Source of the DNA: Methylomonas methanica
GTDB taxonomy: Bacteria; Pseudomonadota; Gammaproteobacteria; Methylococcales; Methylomonadaceae
Reading direction: 5' to 3'
Assembly: GCA_001644045.1 (NCBI GenBank)
Contig: LUUF01000059.1
Span: forward strand, 62,001 to 126,000
DNA: 64,000 nt
Shown here: piece by piece, positions 10,606 to 20,931 of the stretch
Numbering within the stretch: position 1 is the first letter of the stretch
Layout of the letters: the number at the start of each line of letters is the position of its first letter
Translations under genes and position numbers: made by a program
Notes under the pieces: generated by a model
Told to the model about the DNA's origin: nothing
Databases searched by the model: none
What the model saw: only the letters and a program-made list of their open reading frames with translations

Positions 10606-11100
10606 ATGACGACAATCACCGACAACACCGAAACATGTATATGCGGCTCCGGCCTGCATTATCAGGAATGCTGCGGCCGCTATCACAGCGGCGAGCACTA
10701 CCCGCCAACGGCGGAAGCCTTGATGCGCTCGCGCTTCAGCGCTTATGCCCGGCGCGACGTGGACTATTTATTAAATACTTGGGATACAAGCAAACGGCCC
10801 GCAGCAATCGATTTTTCCAAGGAAACCGCGCAGTGGCAAAAACTCGCTATAGTCGGCACTAAGAAAGGCGCCGCGCACGACAGCAAGGGCATTGTCGAGT
10901 TTAAGGCATTCTACCGACAGGACGGCGAAGACTATTTCATGCACGAAATCAGTCGTTTCGTTAAAACGGATTCGCGCTGGCTCTATCTGGACGGCGTCAT
11001 CAAGTCAGCCGGTAAAGTCGCTGCCGCGACCGATACCGGTAAGAATGCGCCTTGTGCGTGCGGCAGCGGCAAGAAATTTAAACGTTGCTGCGGGCGCTGA
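10606..11100 (+). CDS. ychJ: YchJ-family SEC-C motif protein
   Basis: A 164-residue cytoplasmic protein with two cysteine-rich SEC-C-like zinc motifs flanking an NTF2-like core: CICGSGLHYQECCGRYH at the N-terminus and CACGSGKKFKRCCGR at the extreme C-terminus. The centre contains TAEALMRSRFSAYARRD, diagnostic of the YchJ (UPF0225) family. Its role is not established. The ATG at 10606 was chosen over an earlier in-frame ATG at 10525, because the family begins a few residues before the first zinc motif and the extra 27 residues look non-coding. It is convergent with trmL, and a CGGCTCG/CGAGCCG hairpin (11105-11138) lies between and partly within their ends. Confidence 0.88.
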   Translation: MTTITDNTETCICGSGLHYQECCGRYHSGEHYPPTAEALMRSRFSAYARRDVDYLLNTWDTSKRPAAIDFSKETAQWQKLAIVGTKKGAAHDSKGIVEFKAFYRQDGEDYFMHEISRFVKTDSRWLYLDGVIKSAGKVAAATDTGKNAPCACGSGKKFKRCCGR

Positions 11101-11127
11101 AAATCGGCTCGCAGAACCGTAACTAAG

Positions 11128-11595
11128 TCAACGAGCCGCATCCACAAAGTTCAATTGCTTCCAGGCCTCGTAAAGCACTATCGCGACGGTGTTGGACAGA
11201 TTGAGGCTGCGACTTTCCTTGCGCATCGGCAAATACAGTTGCAACGCGGTAGGGTGTTGGCTCAAAAATTCGGCCGGCAAGCCGCGGGTTTCCGGACCGA
11301 ACAACAAGGCATCTCCGGCTTTATAGCGCACCTCGCTATAGCCGGTGTGGCCTTTGGTGGTTAACGCAAATAAACGCTTAGGCTTGGCTTTTTCGACGTA
11401 ATCGTGCAACGAGCCATACTGGCGAATGCTCACCCATTCATGATAATCCAGCCCGGCGCGACGCAGACGTTTGTCGTCCAAATCAAACCCCAAGGGCTGG
11501 ATTAAATGCAGATGCGCACCGGTGTTCGCACATAAACGGATTATATTGCCGGTATTCGCCGGTATTTCCGGCTCGAACAAGACAATATCAATCAT
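11128..11595 (-). CDS. trmL: tRNA (cytidine/uridine-34-2'-O)-methyltransferase
   Basis: TrmL methylates the 2'-OH of the wobble nucleotide of certain leucine tRNAs. The 155-residue length and sequence match the minimal SPOUT methyltransferase YibK: N-terminal [20 protein letters not shown], the knot motif [11 protein letters not shown] and the closing [15 protein letters not shown]. These form the trefoil-knot SAM site. It lies four bases downstream of glgP on the same strand and is probably co-transcribed with it, although the two functions are unrelated. Confidence 0.95.
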   Translation of the reverse strand: MIDIVLFEPEIPANTGNIIRLCANTGAHLHLIQPLGFDLDDKRLRRAGLDYHEWVSIRQYGSLHDYVEKAKPKRLFALTTKGHTGYSEVRYKAGDALLFGPETRGLPAEFLSQHPTALQLYLPMRKESRSLNLSNTVAIVLYEAWKQLNFVDAAR

Positions 11596-11599
11596 CGTT

Positions 11600-14104
11600 T
11601 TAGTATTTTTCCACGTCCACAGGCGACAGTTTCCAAATCTCGTTGTTGTATTCGCTAATGGTCCGATCGGTGGAAAATTTGCCGCTGGCCGCCGTATTCA
11701 AAATACTCATTTTGGTCCAGCGATCTTGATCGCGCCAAGTTTGCTCGACGCGCTTTTGCGCTTCCAGATAACTGCGGAAATCGGCGATAGTCATCCACGG
11801 ATCGTGCGGGCTTTTGATCGAGGCAATGATGTCGTCAAAAATGCCCGGCTCGAATTGATTGAAGTGCCCGCATTCCAGCAAGCGCATCACACCTTGCAAA
11901 TCGCTATCCTGATTGATGAACCAGTTTGGATCGTAATGCGGCCGGAGCGCCTCCACTTCGGTTTCGGTCAAGCCGAACAGGAAGAAATTATCGGCACCGA
12001 CCTCTTCGCGAATTTCGATATTGGCGCCGTCCAAGGTACCTATGGTCAGCGCGCCGTTCATCATGAACTTCATGTTGCCTGTGCCGGACGCTTCCTTGCC
12101 TGCCGTCGAGATTTGCTCCGACAAATCCGCGCCCGGACAGATTTTCTCCATCGCCGACACGCAATAATTGGGCATAAATACCAATCTGAGTTTCTCGCCC
12201 ACGTCAGGGTCTGCATTAATGACGTTGCCGACATTGTTGATCAACTTAATGATTTTTTTTGCCATCACATAACCAGGCGCGGCCTTGCCGCCGATCAGCA
12301 CGCAGCGATCCACCCAGTTTTGCGTATCGCCGCGTTTAATCCGATCATACAGATGGATCACATGCAGCACGTTCAAAATCTGCCGTTTGTATTCGTGGAT
12401 ACGTTTGACCTGGACATCGAACAGCGCATCGACGTTGATCTCGATGTCGTGCTCTTCTTTTTTGTAATCGACCAGACGCTGTTTGCTGGCACGGTTTAAG
12501 TCGTACCATTTTTGTCTGAACGCGGCGTCCTCGGAATACGGCGCTAATTTAGACAATTGCGAGAGATCGGTAAGCCAGCCGTCGCCAATGGTTGCGGTAA
12601 TGAATTCCGCCAGCTCCGGATTACAACCGGCCAACCAGCGACGCGGGGTGACGCCGTTGGTTTTGTTATTAAACTTCTGTGGCCAAAGCTCGTAAAAGTC
12701 TCTAAACAGCCCTTCTTGCAACAATTTCGAATGCAGCTCCGCAACACCGTTAACCGAGAAGCTGCCGACGATGGCCAAAAATGCCATCCGCACCTGCTTT
12801 TGATGCCCTTCTTCGATGATGGACATCCGCGCCATGCGTGGGTTATCGCCGGGCCAATGCGCCGAAACTTCGGCCATGAAGTGCGCGTTGATATCGAAAA
12901 TGATTTCCATCAAGCGCGGCAGCAAATTCTGCATCAAATTCACCGACCATTTTTCCAACGCTTCAGGTAGCAAGGTATGGTTGGTATACGCCATCGTTTG
13001 GCGCGTAATGTTCCAGGCTTCTTTCCAGGACAGCCCGTGAATGTCCATCAATAAACGCATCAATTCGGCAACCGCGATGCTGGGGTGAGTATCGTTGAGC
13101 TGGAAGCAGTTTTTCTCGGCAAATTTACTGAAATTATTGCCGTGACGGCCCACCCAGTTGGCGATCACGTCCTGCAAACTGGCCGAAGCCAGCAGGTATT
13201 GCTGTTGCAGGCGCAAGGCCTTGCCGTTTTCGTTGGCGTCGTTGGGGTACAACACCATCGTGATGTTCTCGGCGGTGTTTTTCTCGGCCACCGCTTCGGC
13301 GTAATCGCCGGCATTGAATTCCTGGAGATTGAATTCCTCGGTGGCAATGGCTTTCCACAAACGCAAGGTGTTAACCGTGCCGTTTTTATAGCCCGGCACC
13401 GGGGTGTCGTAAGGCATGGCAATCACGTCGTGCGTATCCAGCCAACTAGTGCGCTTGTTGCCTTTTTCGTCGATATGCGTTTGCGTGTGGCCGCCGAATT
13501 TGATGCGATGCATGTATTCCGGCCGTTCGATTTCCCAGACGTTGCCCATCCGTAACCAATGATCCGGCCTTTCAACTTGCTCGCCGTTGACGATTTGCTG
13601 CGAAAACATACCGTATTCGTAACGCAAACCGTAACCGGTGACCGGCAATTGCAAGGTCGCGCAGCTGTCGATAAAACAGGCCGCCAAGCGGCCCAGGCCG
13701 CCGTTACCAAGACCGGCATCGGGTTCGCTTTCAATCAGTTCCTCGGCTTCCAAACCCAAATCGTACAAAGCCTGGGTCACAATATCGTCGATGCCGAGAT
13801 TCAACATCGCGTTGCTCAGCGAGCGCCCCATCAAAAACTCCATCGACAGATAGAAGGCTTTTTTACAATCGGAGTCTCGATAAACGTTATAGGTCTTCTT
13901 CCAGCGTTCGACCAAGCGGTCGCTGATCGCCAAGGATAAGGCTTCGTAGGCGTAATGCGGAGAACGGCAATTTTGATCGCGTCCGAGCCGATGACTGTAA
14001 TAGTGTTTGAAATCGGCTATGAAATGCTTTTTATCCATGCCCAACTTAGGGAGCTTGGTAATATCGGCGGCGGGGTTACTTTTATGAAAGACTCTATGCG
14101 GCAT
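11600..14104 (-). CDS. glgP: Glycogen/starch phosphorylase
   Basis: The 834-residue enzyme releases glucose-1-phosphate from alpha-1,4-glucans using pyridoxal phosphate. The PLP lysine lies in [20 protein letters not shown]. Other family landmarks are [11 protein letters not shown] near residue 133, [11 protein letters not shown] and [14 protein letters not shown]. Length is that of the complete GT35 enzyme without extra domains. The start ATG is preceded by AAGGG nine bases upstream. The first 25 residues form a short family-variable extension before [13 protein letters not shown]. Its presence implies that the organism stores glycogen. No other glg gene is in the window. Confidence 0.97.
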   Translation of the reverse strand: MPHRVFHKSNPAADITKLPKLGMDKKHFIADFKHYYSHRLGRDQNCRSPHYAYEALSLAISDRLVERWKKTYNVYRDSDCKKAFYLSMEFLMGRSLSNAMLNLGIDDIVTQALYDLGLEAEELIESEPDAGLGNGGLGRLAACFIDSCATLQLPVTGYGLRYEYGMFSQQIVNGEQVERPDHWLRMGNVWEIERPEYMHRIKFGGHTQTHIDEKGNKRTSWLDTHDVIAMPYDTPVPGYKNGTVNTLRLWKAIATEEFNLQEFNAGDYAEAVAEKNTAENITMVLYPNDANENGKALRLQQQYLLASASLQDVIANWVGRHGNNFSKFAEKNCFQLNDTHPSIAVAELMRLLMDIHGLSWKEAWNITRQTMAYTNHTLLPEALEKWSVNLMQNLLPRLMEIIFDINAHFMAEVSAHWPGDNPRMARMSIIEEGHQKQVRMAFLAIVGSFSVNGVAELHSKLLQEGLFRDFYELWPQKFNNKTNGVTPRRWLAGCNPELAEFITATIGDGWLTDLSQLSKLAPYSEDAAFRQKWYDLNRASKQRLVDYKKEEHDIEINVDALFDVQVKRIHEYKRQILNVLHVIHLYDRIKRGDTQNWVDRCVLIGGKAAPGYVMAKKIIKLINNVGNVINADPDVGEKLRLVFMPNYCVSAMEKICPGADLSEQISTAGKEASGTGNMKFMMNGALTIGTLDGANIEIREEVGADNFFLFGLTETEVEALRPHYDPNWFINQDSDLQGVMRLLECGHFNQFEPGIFDDIIASIKSPHDPWMTIADFRSYLEAQKRVEQTWRDQDRWTKMSILNTAASGKFSTDRTISEYNNEIWKLSPVDVEKY

Positions 14105-14205
14105 AGTGCTTACCCTTGAAGACAGTGAAAATTAAAAGCCATGGGCCGCTGATTTTGCAAGGCGGAGCGATGCAGAAAGGCCCTCTAAATCGGTTTGTCG
14201 GGCAC

Positions 14206-14233
14206 TCGCGACGCCCCATACGAGACGTCGCGA
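14206..14233. terminator. Hairpin downstream of secA, without T-run
   Basis: A perfect 8-bp inverted repeat, TCGCGACG (14206-14213) and CGTCGCGA (14226-14233) with a 12-base loop, lies eight bases past the secA stop. There is no following T-tract on either strand. It may protect the 3' end or act as a weak terminator between secA and glgP. Confidence 0.4.
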
Positions 14234-14240
14234 TTTAACA

Positions 14241-16988
14241 TCAGTTTAATTTGCCGTGGCATTGCTTGTATTTTTTACCGGAACCGCAGGGACACGGATC
14301 GTTACGGCCAACTTTGTTGCCTAGCCTGACAAAAGGCTGTTCCGCAGTCTCCGACTCGGAATCAGACTGGTCTGCTTGTGCCGTTGGCTCTTCTTCAAAA
14401 ATCGAATGCGCTTCCGCGTGCTCGTAATGCATTTCTAGAGGTGCCTGGCGTTGTTCGTCTATCGCCTGCACATCTTCCTCGCGCGCGACTTGCACCTTGG
14501 CGAGTATACCCACCACTTCCTGCTTGATATGTGTCAACAGGCTGGTAAACATTTGGAACGACTCGCGCTTGTATTCCTGCTTGGGATCTTTCTGCGCATA
14601 GCCTCTGAAGTGGATGCCTTGGCGCAACTGGTCCATCGCCGCCAAATGTTCTTTCCAGCTATTGTCCAGCACTTGCAACATCACCGATTTTTCGAAATGG
14701 CGCAGCACTTGAACGCCCACCGCCTCTTCGCGAGCGCGACTTTCTTGCTCGGCTTTTTCGATAATCAACTGGCGTAATTTCGGTTCGTTCAGTGTGCGGT
14801 CCTTGTCCAACATTTCCACCAGCGGCATCTGCAGATTAAACTCCTGCTGCAAATGGTTTTCCAAACCGCGCACGTCCCATTGTTCTTCCATGGTTTTCGG
14901 CGGAATGTATTCGGTGATGACGTCGTTCAATACGTCGGCCCGAATCGCGTTGATAATGTCATTGATATCCTCGGCGGCCATCAACTCGTTGCGTTGCGAG
15001 TAAATGACCTTACGCTGATCGTTGGCAACATCGTCGTAAGCCAGAATTTCTTTCCGAATATCGAAGTTACGGTTTTCCACCTTGCGTTGCGCACTTTCGA
15101 TGGAACGGGTCACCCAAGGATGTTCGATGGCTTCGCCTTCCTCCATACCCAGTTTTTGCATCAAGCTGGCCACCCGCTCGGACGCGAAAATCCGCATCAA
15201 GTCGTCTTCCAGCGACAGATAAAAACGGGTGGAGCCTGGATCGCCCTGCCGACCGGAACGGCCGCGCAACTGGTTGTCGATCCGCCGCGATTCGTGGCGT
15301 TCCGAGCCGATGACATGCAGACCGCCGCTAGCCAACACTTTTTCGTGCCTATCCAACCACGCGCCGCGCACTCGTTCTTTATCGGCTTCGCTAGCATCCG
15401 GGCCTAACGCGGCCAGTTCGGCATTTAGATTGCCGCCCAGCACGATGTCGGTACCGCGACCGGCCATATTGGTGGCAATGGTCACCGCTCCAGGCATACC
15501 GGCGTTTTCGATGATGTGCGCTTCGCGCTCATGCTGCTTGGCATTCAACACTTCATGGCGGATGTTTTGCTGTTGCAGCATCCGGGAGATCAATTCAGAG
15601 TTTTCGATCGAGGTGGTACCGACCAACACTGGCTGACCGCGCTGCACGCAATCTTTGATGTCTTCTATGACTGCGTTGTATTTTTCCCGCGCCGACAGAT
15701 AAACCAAATCGCCTTTGTCTTTACGAATCATCGGTCTGTGGGTAGGAATCACCACTACTTCCAGACCGTAGATTTTATTCAACTCGAACGCTTCGGTATC
15801 GGCGGTGCCGGTCATACCGGACAACTTGCTGTACAGACGGAAGTAATTCTGGAAGGTAATGGAGGCCAGGGTTTGGTTTTCGTTCTGGATGGCGACGTTT
15901 TCCTTGGCTTCCATCGCTTGGTGCAAACCCTCGGACCAACGCCGGCCACTCATCATCCGGCCGGTGAACTCATCGACGATGATGACTTGACCGTCTTTGA
16001 CCACGTAATCCACGTCTTTTTGGAATAGCACGTGAGCCCGTAAGGACGCGTTTAAATAGTGCATCAAGCGGATATTCGCGGCTTCGTACAATGTAGAACC
16101 ATCGGCTATCAAGCCGTGCTCCGCCAATAAACGCTCGACGTGCTCGTAGCCGGCTTCGGTCAAATGGATCTGCCTGGATTTTTCGTCCACCGCATAATCG
16201 CCGGGCATCTGATCCTGTTTTTCCGGATCGTCGGCTTTTTCCTGCTTGGTCAGGTAAGGAATAATTTGATTGGTCTTCAGGTAAATATCGGTACTGCCCT
16301 CCGCCTGACCGGAGATGATTAGCGGCGTTCTGGCTTCGTCGATCAAAATCGAGTCAACCTCGTCGACGATGGCAAAATTCAGATCGCGCTGGACTTTTTG
16401 CTCCAGGCTGAAAGCCATGTTGTCGCGCAGGTAATCGAAACCGAATTCGTTGTTGGTACCGTAGGTAATGTCGGCGGCATAGGCAACCTGGCGTTGTTCG
16501 TGGGTCAGATCGCTGACGATCACACCGGTGGTCAAGCCCAGGAAGCCGTAAAGCTTGCCCATCCATTCCGCGTCGCGGCGCGCCAAGTAGTCGTTGACGG
16601 TCACCACATGCACGCCTTTACCGGGTAAGGCATTCAAATAGGCGGCCAGGGTGGCCATCAGGGTTTTACCCTCACCGGTTTTCATCTCGGCGATCTTGCC
16701 GCTATGCAACACCATACCGCCGATCAACTGCACGTCGAAATGCCGCATGCCAAATACGCGGGTGGAGGCTTCCCGCACGGCGGCAAAGGCTTCTGGGAGT
16801 AAATTGTCTAGCTTTTCGCCTTGGGCAAGGCGGTCGCGAAATTCCTGTGTTTTGCCTTGTAACGCCGCATCGGATAATTTTTCGTATTCGGCGGCCAGAA
16901 CATTTACTTTCTTAACTAGCTTGCGTTTCTTCTTGACCAGCCTGTCGTTACGGCTGCCAACTACCAATTTAACCAGCTTACCCAGCAT
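14241..16988 (-). CDS. secA: Preprotein translocase ATPase SecA
   Basis: SecA drives unfolded preproteins through SecYEG. The 915-residue product has Walker [39 protein letters not shown] in the DEAD motor, the preprotein-binding and helical regions, and the second motor with [14 protein letters not shown]. The C-terminus ends in a complete zinc motif, [20 protein letters not shown], used for SecB binding. The ATG at 16988 ([15 protein letters not shown]) is preferred over an in-frame start nine codons earlier because it matches the family and has GGA at a suitable distance. It has its own promoter at 17024-17053. Confidence 0.98.
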   Translation of the reverse strand: MLGKLVKLVVGSRNDRLVKKKRKLVKKVNVLAAEYEKLSDAALQGKTQEFRDRLAQGEKLDNLLPEAFAAVREASTRVFGMRHFDVQLIGGMVLHSGKIAEMKTGEGKTLMATLAAYLNALPGKGVHVVTVNDYLARRDAEWMGKLYGFLGLTTGVIVSDLTHEQRQVAYAADITYGTNNEFGFDYLRDNMAFSLEQKVQRDLNFAIVDEVDSILIDEARTPLIISGQAEGSTDIYLKTNQIIPYLTKQEKADDPEKQDQMPGDYAVDEKSRQIHLTEAGYEHVERLLAEHGLIADGSTLYEAANIRLMHYLNASLRAHVLFQKDVDYVVKDGQVIIVDEFTGRMMSGRRWSEGLHQAMEAKENVAIQNENQTLASITFQNYFRLYSKLSGMTGTADTEAFELNKIYGLEVVVIPTHRPMIRKDKGDLVYLSAREKYNAVIEDIKDCVQRGQPVLVGTTSIENSELISRMLQQQNIRHEVLNAKQHEREAHIIENAGMPGAVTIATNMAGRGTDIVLGGNLNAELAALGPDASEADKERVRGAWLDRHEKVLASGGLHVIGSERHESRRIDNQLRGRSGRQGDPGSTRFYLSLEDDLMRIFASERVASLMQKLGMEEGEAIEHPWVTRSIESAQRKVENRNFDIRKEILAYDDVANDQRKVIYSQRNELMAAEDINDIINAIRADVLNDVITEYIPPKTMEEQWDVRGLENHLQQEFNLQMPLVEMLDKDRTLNEPKLRQLIIEKAEQESRAREEAVGVQVLRHFEKSVMLQVLDNSWKEHLAAMDQLRQGIHFRGYAQKDPKQEYKRESFQMFTSLLTHIKQEVVGILAKVQVAREEDVQAIDEQRQAPLEMHYEHAEAHSIFEEEPTAQADQSDSESETAEQPFVRLGNKVGRNDPCPCGSGKKYKQCHGKLN

Positions 16989-17023
16989 GATATTTCCAGA
17001 GTGAGAGTGAACCAAAGTTTGCG

Positions 17024-17053
17024 ATTATAAACGGTATGGGGCGACTGTGACCA
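17024..17053 (-). promoter_or_regulatory. Putative secA promoter
   Basis: On the reverse strand TGGTCA (17048-17053) and a consensus TATAAT (17024-17029) are 18 bases apart, 35 bases upstream of the secA ATG. The -10 is perfect and the -35 matches four of six. Confidence 0.55.
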
Positions 17054-17217
17054 GAAAACAAGCCCCATAAAGTAGGATACCTAGCCAGCCGGTTTATCCC
17101 AATCGGATATTTAAATCAGGCTATCCGCCATATAAAACGCGATTTTTCGCCTGGCACAGCAGCCTAGTAACGTAAATCCACAATTTCCTCTGCAGCCTAT
17201 CAGACATAGCACAAACG

Positions 17218-17245
17218 TGGACAAGCCAAGCGATCGGCGTATAAT
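17218..17245 (+). promoter_or_regulatory. Putative trkA promoter
   Basis: TGGACA (17218-17223) and a consensus TATAAT (17240-17245) are separated by 16 bases. They lie 62 bases upstream of the trkA ATG and divergent from the secA promoter. Between the two promoters no further feature was seen. Confidence 0.65.
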
Positions 17246-17307
17246 TCGCCGGCTTCGGCCCTAGCGGCAACAAGCATTAGACATCATTCTTCTGGCTTTA
17301 AGAACTT

Positions 17308-18663
17308 ATGAAAATAGTCATTCTCGGTGCCGGTGTTACCGGCTCTTCGGTTGCCGGCGCATTAGCCAGTGAAGAAAACGATATTGTTGTTATCGACAAA
17401 AATGCGCATTTGCTCACCGCGTTAAAAGGCCGGCTGGACATCGCCACTGTCGAAGGCAACGCCGCGCACCCCAGCGTTCTTGAGCAAGCCGGTATTCAAG
17501 ACGCCGACATGGTAATTGCCGTGACCGACCGCGACGAGACCAATATGCTGGCCTGTCAGGTGATCAATACCCTGTATAGCAAGCCCAAAACCATCGCCCG
17601 CGTCCGCGCTATCGACTTTCTAAATCACCCTGAACTGTTTCAACCGGGCGGCATCGACATCGTCATCAGCCCGGAACAAGTGGTCACCGAATCCATCCAT
17701 AATCTGATCAAATATCCCGGCGCGCTGCACGTGTCCGAGTTTGCCGACGGCTTGGTCAGACTGTTTTCGATTCGCGTGGTACCCACCGGCTTTCTGACCG
17801 GCAAACGCATCCACGCGGTAAAAGAAAAACTAGCCGACAGCATGATCCGGGTCGCGGCGATTTTCCGCGACGGCAAGGCCATCGCGGTAAACGGCGAGGC
17901 GGTGATCGCCACCGGCGACGAGGTATTTTTCGTTTGCCCGCGCGACAAGGTACGTAAAACCCTGGTGGACTTGCATAAACTGGAATCGCCGATCAAAACC
18001 ATTATGCTGGCCGGCGGCGGCCATGTCGGCAAGCGTCTGGCAATCGCATTGGAAAAAAACTTCCAGGTAAAAGTCATCGAGCAAGACATCGAACGTGCCC
18101 GGGAAATCTCCAACGACTTGCGCAATACCTTGATTCTGCATGGCGACTGCACCGACGAATCGCTGCTGCAGGAAGAAATGATCGAAGACATCGATTTGTT
18201 CTGCGCGATTACCAATAACGACGGCATCAACCTGATTTCCGCCGGACTGGCGAAAAAACTCGGCACTAAAAAAGCTATCTGCCTGATCAACAATAACTCT
18301 TATCTAAAATTACTGGACGGCACCGAAATCGATCTGGCGATTCAACCGAAACTGGAAACCTTGGGCGGCATCCTGAAACACGTCCGCAAGGGCGACGTGG
18401 TCGGCGTCAGTTCGGTGTGCGGCGGCAGCGCGGAAGCGATCGAAGCCATCGCCCATCGCAGCAAGAACTCGATTTCGGCGGTCGGTTTGCGTGTCGATCA
18501 GGTCAACTTGCCGGACGGCGTGATATTGGGTGCGTTGATTCGCGAAAAAGAAGTGATTCCGGTGCATCACGACACCGTATTCGCGGAAGGCGATCACGTG
18601 GTGATGTTCGCGCTGAACAAGAAAATGATTAAAGACATAGAAGGCTATTTCCAGCCGATCTAA
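17308..18663 (+). CDS. trkA: Trk potassium uptake system, NAD-binding subunit TrkA
   Basis: TrkA is the cytoplasmic regulatory subunit of the TrkH/TrkG potassium channel. The 451-residue protein has two RCK units, each a Rossmann domain plus a RCK-C domain. The first begins MKIVILGAGVTGSSVAG with the dinucleotide-binding GAGVTG at 7-12. The second begins after residue 225 with TIMLAGGGHVGKRLAIALE. This tandem arrangement and the length are typical of gammaproteobacterial TrkA. No TrkH gene is nearby. Its stop codon overlaps the stop codon of the convergent gene at 18660 by three bases. Confidence 0.96.
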   Translation: MKIVILGAGVTGSSVAGALASEENDIVVIDKNAHLLTALKGRLDIATVEGNAAHPSVLEQAGIQDADMVIAVTDRDETNMLACQVINTLYSKPKTIARVRAIDFLNHPELFQPGGIDIVISPEQVVTESIHNLIKYPGALHVSEFADGLVRLFSIRVVPTGFLTGKRIHAVKEKLADSMIRVAAIFRDGKAIAVNGEAVIATGDEVFFVCPRDKVRKTLVDLHKLESPIKTIMLAGGGHVGKRLAIALEKNFQVKVIEQDIERAREISNDLRNTLILHGDCTDESLLQEEMIEDIDLFCAITNNDGINLISAGLAKKLGTKKAICLINNNSYLKLLDGTEIDLAIQPKLETLGGILKHVRKGDVVGVSSVCGGSAEAIEAIAHRSKNSISAVGLRVDQVNLPDGVILGALIREKEVIPVHHDTVFAEGDHVVMFALNKKMIKDIEGYFQPI

Positions 18664-19202
18664 TCCGCCAAATCCGCATCGATAAACGCCAAGGCCCGCT
18701 GCGGCAAACCTTCGTTGCCCTCGCCTTGCAAGGAAGCCTGGCTGTCTTCATGCACCGCCGTCATAAACTGCAATAATTGCATTTCAATTTTCATTTTTTC
18801 CTGCGGTTCTTGCGCGTCCCACATCCGGTTCAATAGCTGTTTGGCATGATGATGAATCGTGAACGCCACGGCTTCGGGTAAATGCGCATAGCTACTGCGT
18901 AGCGAATCCTTCAACTTATCCAGCGATTGCAAATATTGCTGATAGTCTTTTAAATCCTGCTTGCATTGGGTTTTCACCATCGCCAGCTCATTGCTGTTGC
19001 GGGCTTTATTGACGGCCAATTCGTGAGCCAGTTGCTGCGACTGTTTTTTCAGTTGCGCCACCAAGGCCTGTTCCGCCAGAGCCTTGGCTTGCCGCAAATC
19101 GGCGACATCTTCGTGCCTGGACAAATGCCACTGTAGATTGTCGTCGCGACTGCGCCGCAAAAACGCCAGCGCCTCACCCAGCCAGCGACTAATCGGCGAC
19201 AT
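18660..19202 (-). CDS. Uncharacterised helical/coiled-coil protein
   Basis: A 180-residue, mostly helical protein with no signal peptide or membrane segment. Residues 35-100 are rich in Ala, Gln, Lys and Leu with heptad-like spacing (KALAEQALVAQLKKQSQQLA), pointing to a coiled coil. No family was recognised. Its start lies inside the 3' end of the upstream gene (14-base overlap with 19189-19722), so the two are almost certainly translated together and may form a complex. The upstream partner is a membrane protein with a similar coiled-coil tail. The stop codon overlaps the stop of the convergent trkA gene. Confidence 0.75.
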   Translation of the reverse strand: MSPISRWLGEALAFLRRSRDDNLQWHLSRHEDVADLRQAKALAEQALVAQLKKQSQQLAHELAVNKARNSNELAMVKTQCKQDLKDYQQYLQSLDKLKDSLRSSYAHLPEAVAFTIHHHAKQLLNRMWDAQEPQEKMKIEMQLLQFMTAVHEDSQASLQGEGNEGLPQRALAFIDADLAD

Positions 19203-19722
19203 GGAACTGTTGGCGTAAAGCCAGCATCGCCGCGGAATCGGCTTGTTTACGATATTTGCGTAAGGCTTTACGCAACTCTTTGTAGCGGACGATCGGCAAT
19301 TGCGCTCTTACTGCCTGCAATTCATGATTAATTGCCTCAGATAACGCTCTGGCCTGTTTTCGGTTGTCGGCAACAAGCAGGCGTTGCCGCTTGAATCTAT
19401 GCACATAGCTTAATTGCCGGCTTTCAGCAGCCTTGAGCCGCTCCACATCTTGCCGACGAATCTGCAAAAATAATAGTCGCCGCAATGCCGAGGATTCTCG
19501 ACTGAAATACCCGCGCAGTTCGCGGCAAACCGCCCTGAACAACATAAACACGCCAAGCAAAGCCAACAAAGCCAAGGCCAGCAGCATCACCTTACTCGCT
19601 AACAGATAAAACAAACCCATTAACAAAGCCAAGCCAAACTGCAAACAGATAAACCCAAGCACAAACAGCAGCATGGCCAAGCTGCCTATCAGTAGTCCGC
19701 CATAGAAAAACCGTCCGAACAT
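19189..19722 (-). CDS. Uncharacterised membrane protein with coiled-coil tail
   Basis: A 177-residue protein with two hydrophobic segments at the N-terminus (about residues 9-33 and 35-63), then a basic linker CRELRGYFSRESSALRRLL. A cytoplasmic helical region extends to the C-terminus (RRQDVERLKAAESRQLSYVH and LRKALRKYRKQADSAAML). The topology suggests an inner-membrane anchor with a cytoplasmic coiled coil. It overlaps the next gene by 14 bases, so the pair probably acts together. No family was recognised. A function in envelope or cell-division scaffolding would be a guess. Confidence 0.75.
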   Translation of the reverse strand: MFGRFFYGGLLIGSLAMLLFVLGFICLQFGLALLMGLFYLLASKVMLLALALLALLGVFMLFRAVCRELRGYFSRESSALRRLLFLQIRRQDVERLKAAESRQLSYVHRFKRQRLLVADNRKQARALSEAINHELQAVRAQLPIVRYKELRKALRKYRKQADSAAMLALRQQFHVAD

Positions 19723-19729
19723 AGCGCAA

Positions 19730-20104
19730 TCAGGGTCGTTCGATGAACTCCAGCGCGTTACCGTCGCGGTCGCGGCAAAACAGCGCCTTGCGGCCGGAAA
19801 TACTTACCGTGTATGCCGTACCGGTCCGTTCCAGATCTTCGCGCAAGGCATCAACCGAATCGATATGCATGGCCACATGCCGGTCGCGTCCACCGTGTGC
19901 CGGCCGACCTATCGTCGGATCGGGATTATCCAATTCCAGCAAATGAATCTGCTGCGCGCCGATTTGCAACCAGGCACCCGGAAACGGCAGATTCGGCCGT
20001 TCGGTGGGTTCCATTCCCAACACATCGCGGTAAAAAAGTAGCGATTGCTCGGTATCGGAGACGATCAAACTGGCGTGGTGAATCGTAAAATTATGCTTGG
20101 ACAT
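19730..20104 (-). CDS. VOC-family (glyoxalase/dioxygenase fold) protein
   Basis: A 124-residue vicinal-oxygen-chelate protein: FTIHHASLIVSDTEQSLLFY, then the GxEPTERPNLPFPGAWLQIG region, HLLELDNPDP, HVAMHIDSVDAL and a C-terminal FCRDRDGNALEFIE. The paired beta-alpha-beta-beta-beta modules and the His/Glu metal ligands (in HHASL, HLLEL, HVAMH and LEFIE) are in place. The chemistry may be isomerisation, dioxygenation or epimerisation and cannot be decided. The ATG at 20104 is chosen rather than an earlier start at 20176, which would overlap the hyi gene. It lies 44 bases downstream of hyi, suggesting one transcript with glxR and hyi. Confidence 0.88.
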   Translation of the reverse strand: MSKHNFTIHHASLIVSDTEQSLLFYRDVLGMEPTERPNLPFPGAWLQIGAQQIHLLELDNPDPTIGRPAHGGRDRHVAMHIDSVDALREDLERTGTAYTVSISGRKALFCRDRDGNALEFIERP

Positions 20105-20148
20105 GGTAATGAACAATTGATGTGGGGCCAGGCGATTATACCGCCCGA

Positions 20149-20931
20149 TTATTTTACCGCGTAGGTTTTCAACCAAGCCAAACTGCTAGCGGTGTCGGCT
20201 GTCGGCCGGTACTCGGCCCCAACCCAACCTCGATAGTCCGACGTGGCGATAATATCGAACAGAGCGTCGAAATCGACCGCGCCGCTACCGGGCTGGCCGC
20301 GGCCCGGGCAATCGGCAAATTGAATATGACCGATATTGTCCATATGTTGGCGCAAAAATCCGCCACAATCTTCGCCCATCCGGCTCATATGATAAATATC
20401 GTATTGCATGAATAAATTCGGATGATCGACTTTAGCCAGCACATCCAACATCCCCAAGCTGCTGTCGACGATAAACCCGGGCATATCGTGGCTATTGACG
20501 GCTTCAAATACGGTTTTGATACCCAATTCGGCGAAAGCCGATGCGGCGTAATCCAGATTCTCCAGCAAGGTGGCTTTATACTCACCTAAGCGCTGCAAAT
20601 TCAAACAGCGACCGGGCAATACATTAATATTACAGGGCTTCAAGCGCTCGGCATAAGCCAGCGTCTGCTCGACGGCCGCTTTGAATTGATCGCGTTTTTC
20701 CGGAACCGCCGCCAGACCTTCACCACCTTGCAACAAAGTATCGGCATCCACATTGAACAACACCAATTGCAAATCCTGGTGATCCAATAACTCTAGGATT
20801 TGCTCTGCTGGTAGTTCGTAAGGAAATTGAATCTCCACCGCCTCGAAACCATGCTGCTTAGCGGCCTGAAACCGTTCAGGCAAGGGCAAGTCGGTAAACA
20901 ATAAACTCAAATTAGCGGTAAAACGCAGCAT
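20149..20931 (-). CDS. hyi: Hydroxypyruvate isomerase (Hyi/OtnI family)
   Basis: Hyi interconverts hydroxypyruvate and tartronate semialdehyde in the cytoplasm. The 260-residue TIM-barrel protein starts MLRFTANLSLLFTDLPLPER and contains INVLPGRCL, VFEAVNSHDMPGF, QYDIYHMSRMGED and HIQFADCPGRGQPGSG. These supply the Glu, Asp, His and second Glu (GAEYRP) metal ligands of the AP-endonuclease-2-like barrel. The ATG overlaps the stop codon of glxR (TAATG at 20931), so the two are translationally coupled. This pairing fits the glycerate branch of glyoxylate or serine metabolism. Members of the same family that act on other ketoses cannot be ruled out. Confidence 0.87.
   Translation of the reverse strand: MLRFTANLSLLFTDLPLPERFQAAKQHGFEAVEIQFPYELPAEQILELLDHQDLQLVLFNVDADTLLQGGEGLAAVPEKRDQFKAAVEQTLAYAERLKPCNINVLPGRCLNLQRLGEYKATLLENLDYAASAFAELGIKTVFEAVNSHDMPGFIVDSSLGMLDVLAKVDHPNLFMQYDIYHMSRMGEDCGGFLRQHMDNIGHIQFADCPGRGQPGSGAVDFDALFDIIATSDYRGWVGAEYRPTADTASSLAWLKTYAVK

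Noticed and set aside
11105..11138. Terminator between ychJ and trmL
   Set aside because: CGGCTCG/CGAGCCG pairs, but the loop is 20 bases, the right arm lies inside trmL and there is no T-run.
11471..12499. Long open frame opposite trmL and glgP (342 codons)
   Set aside because: It runs across two well-supported genes on the other strand and looks like a shadow.
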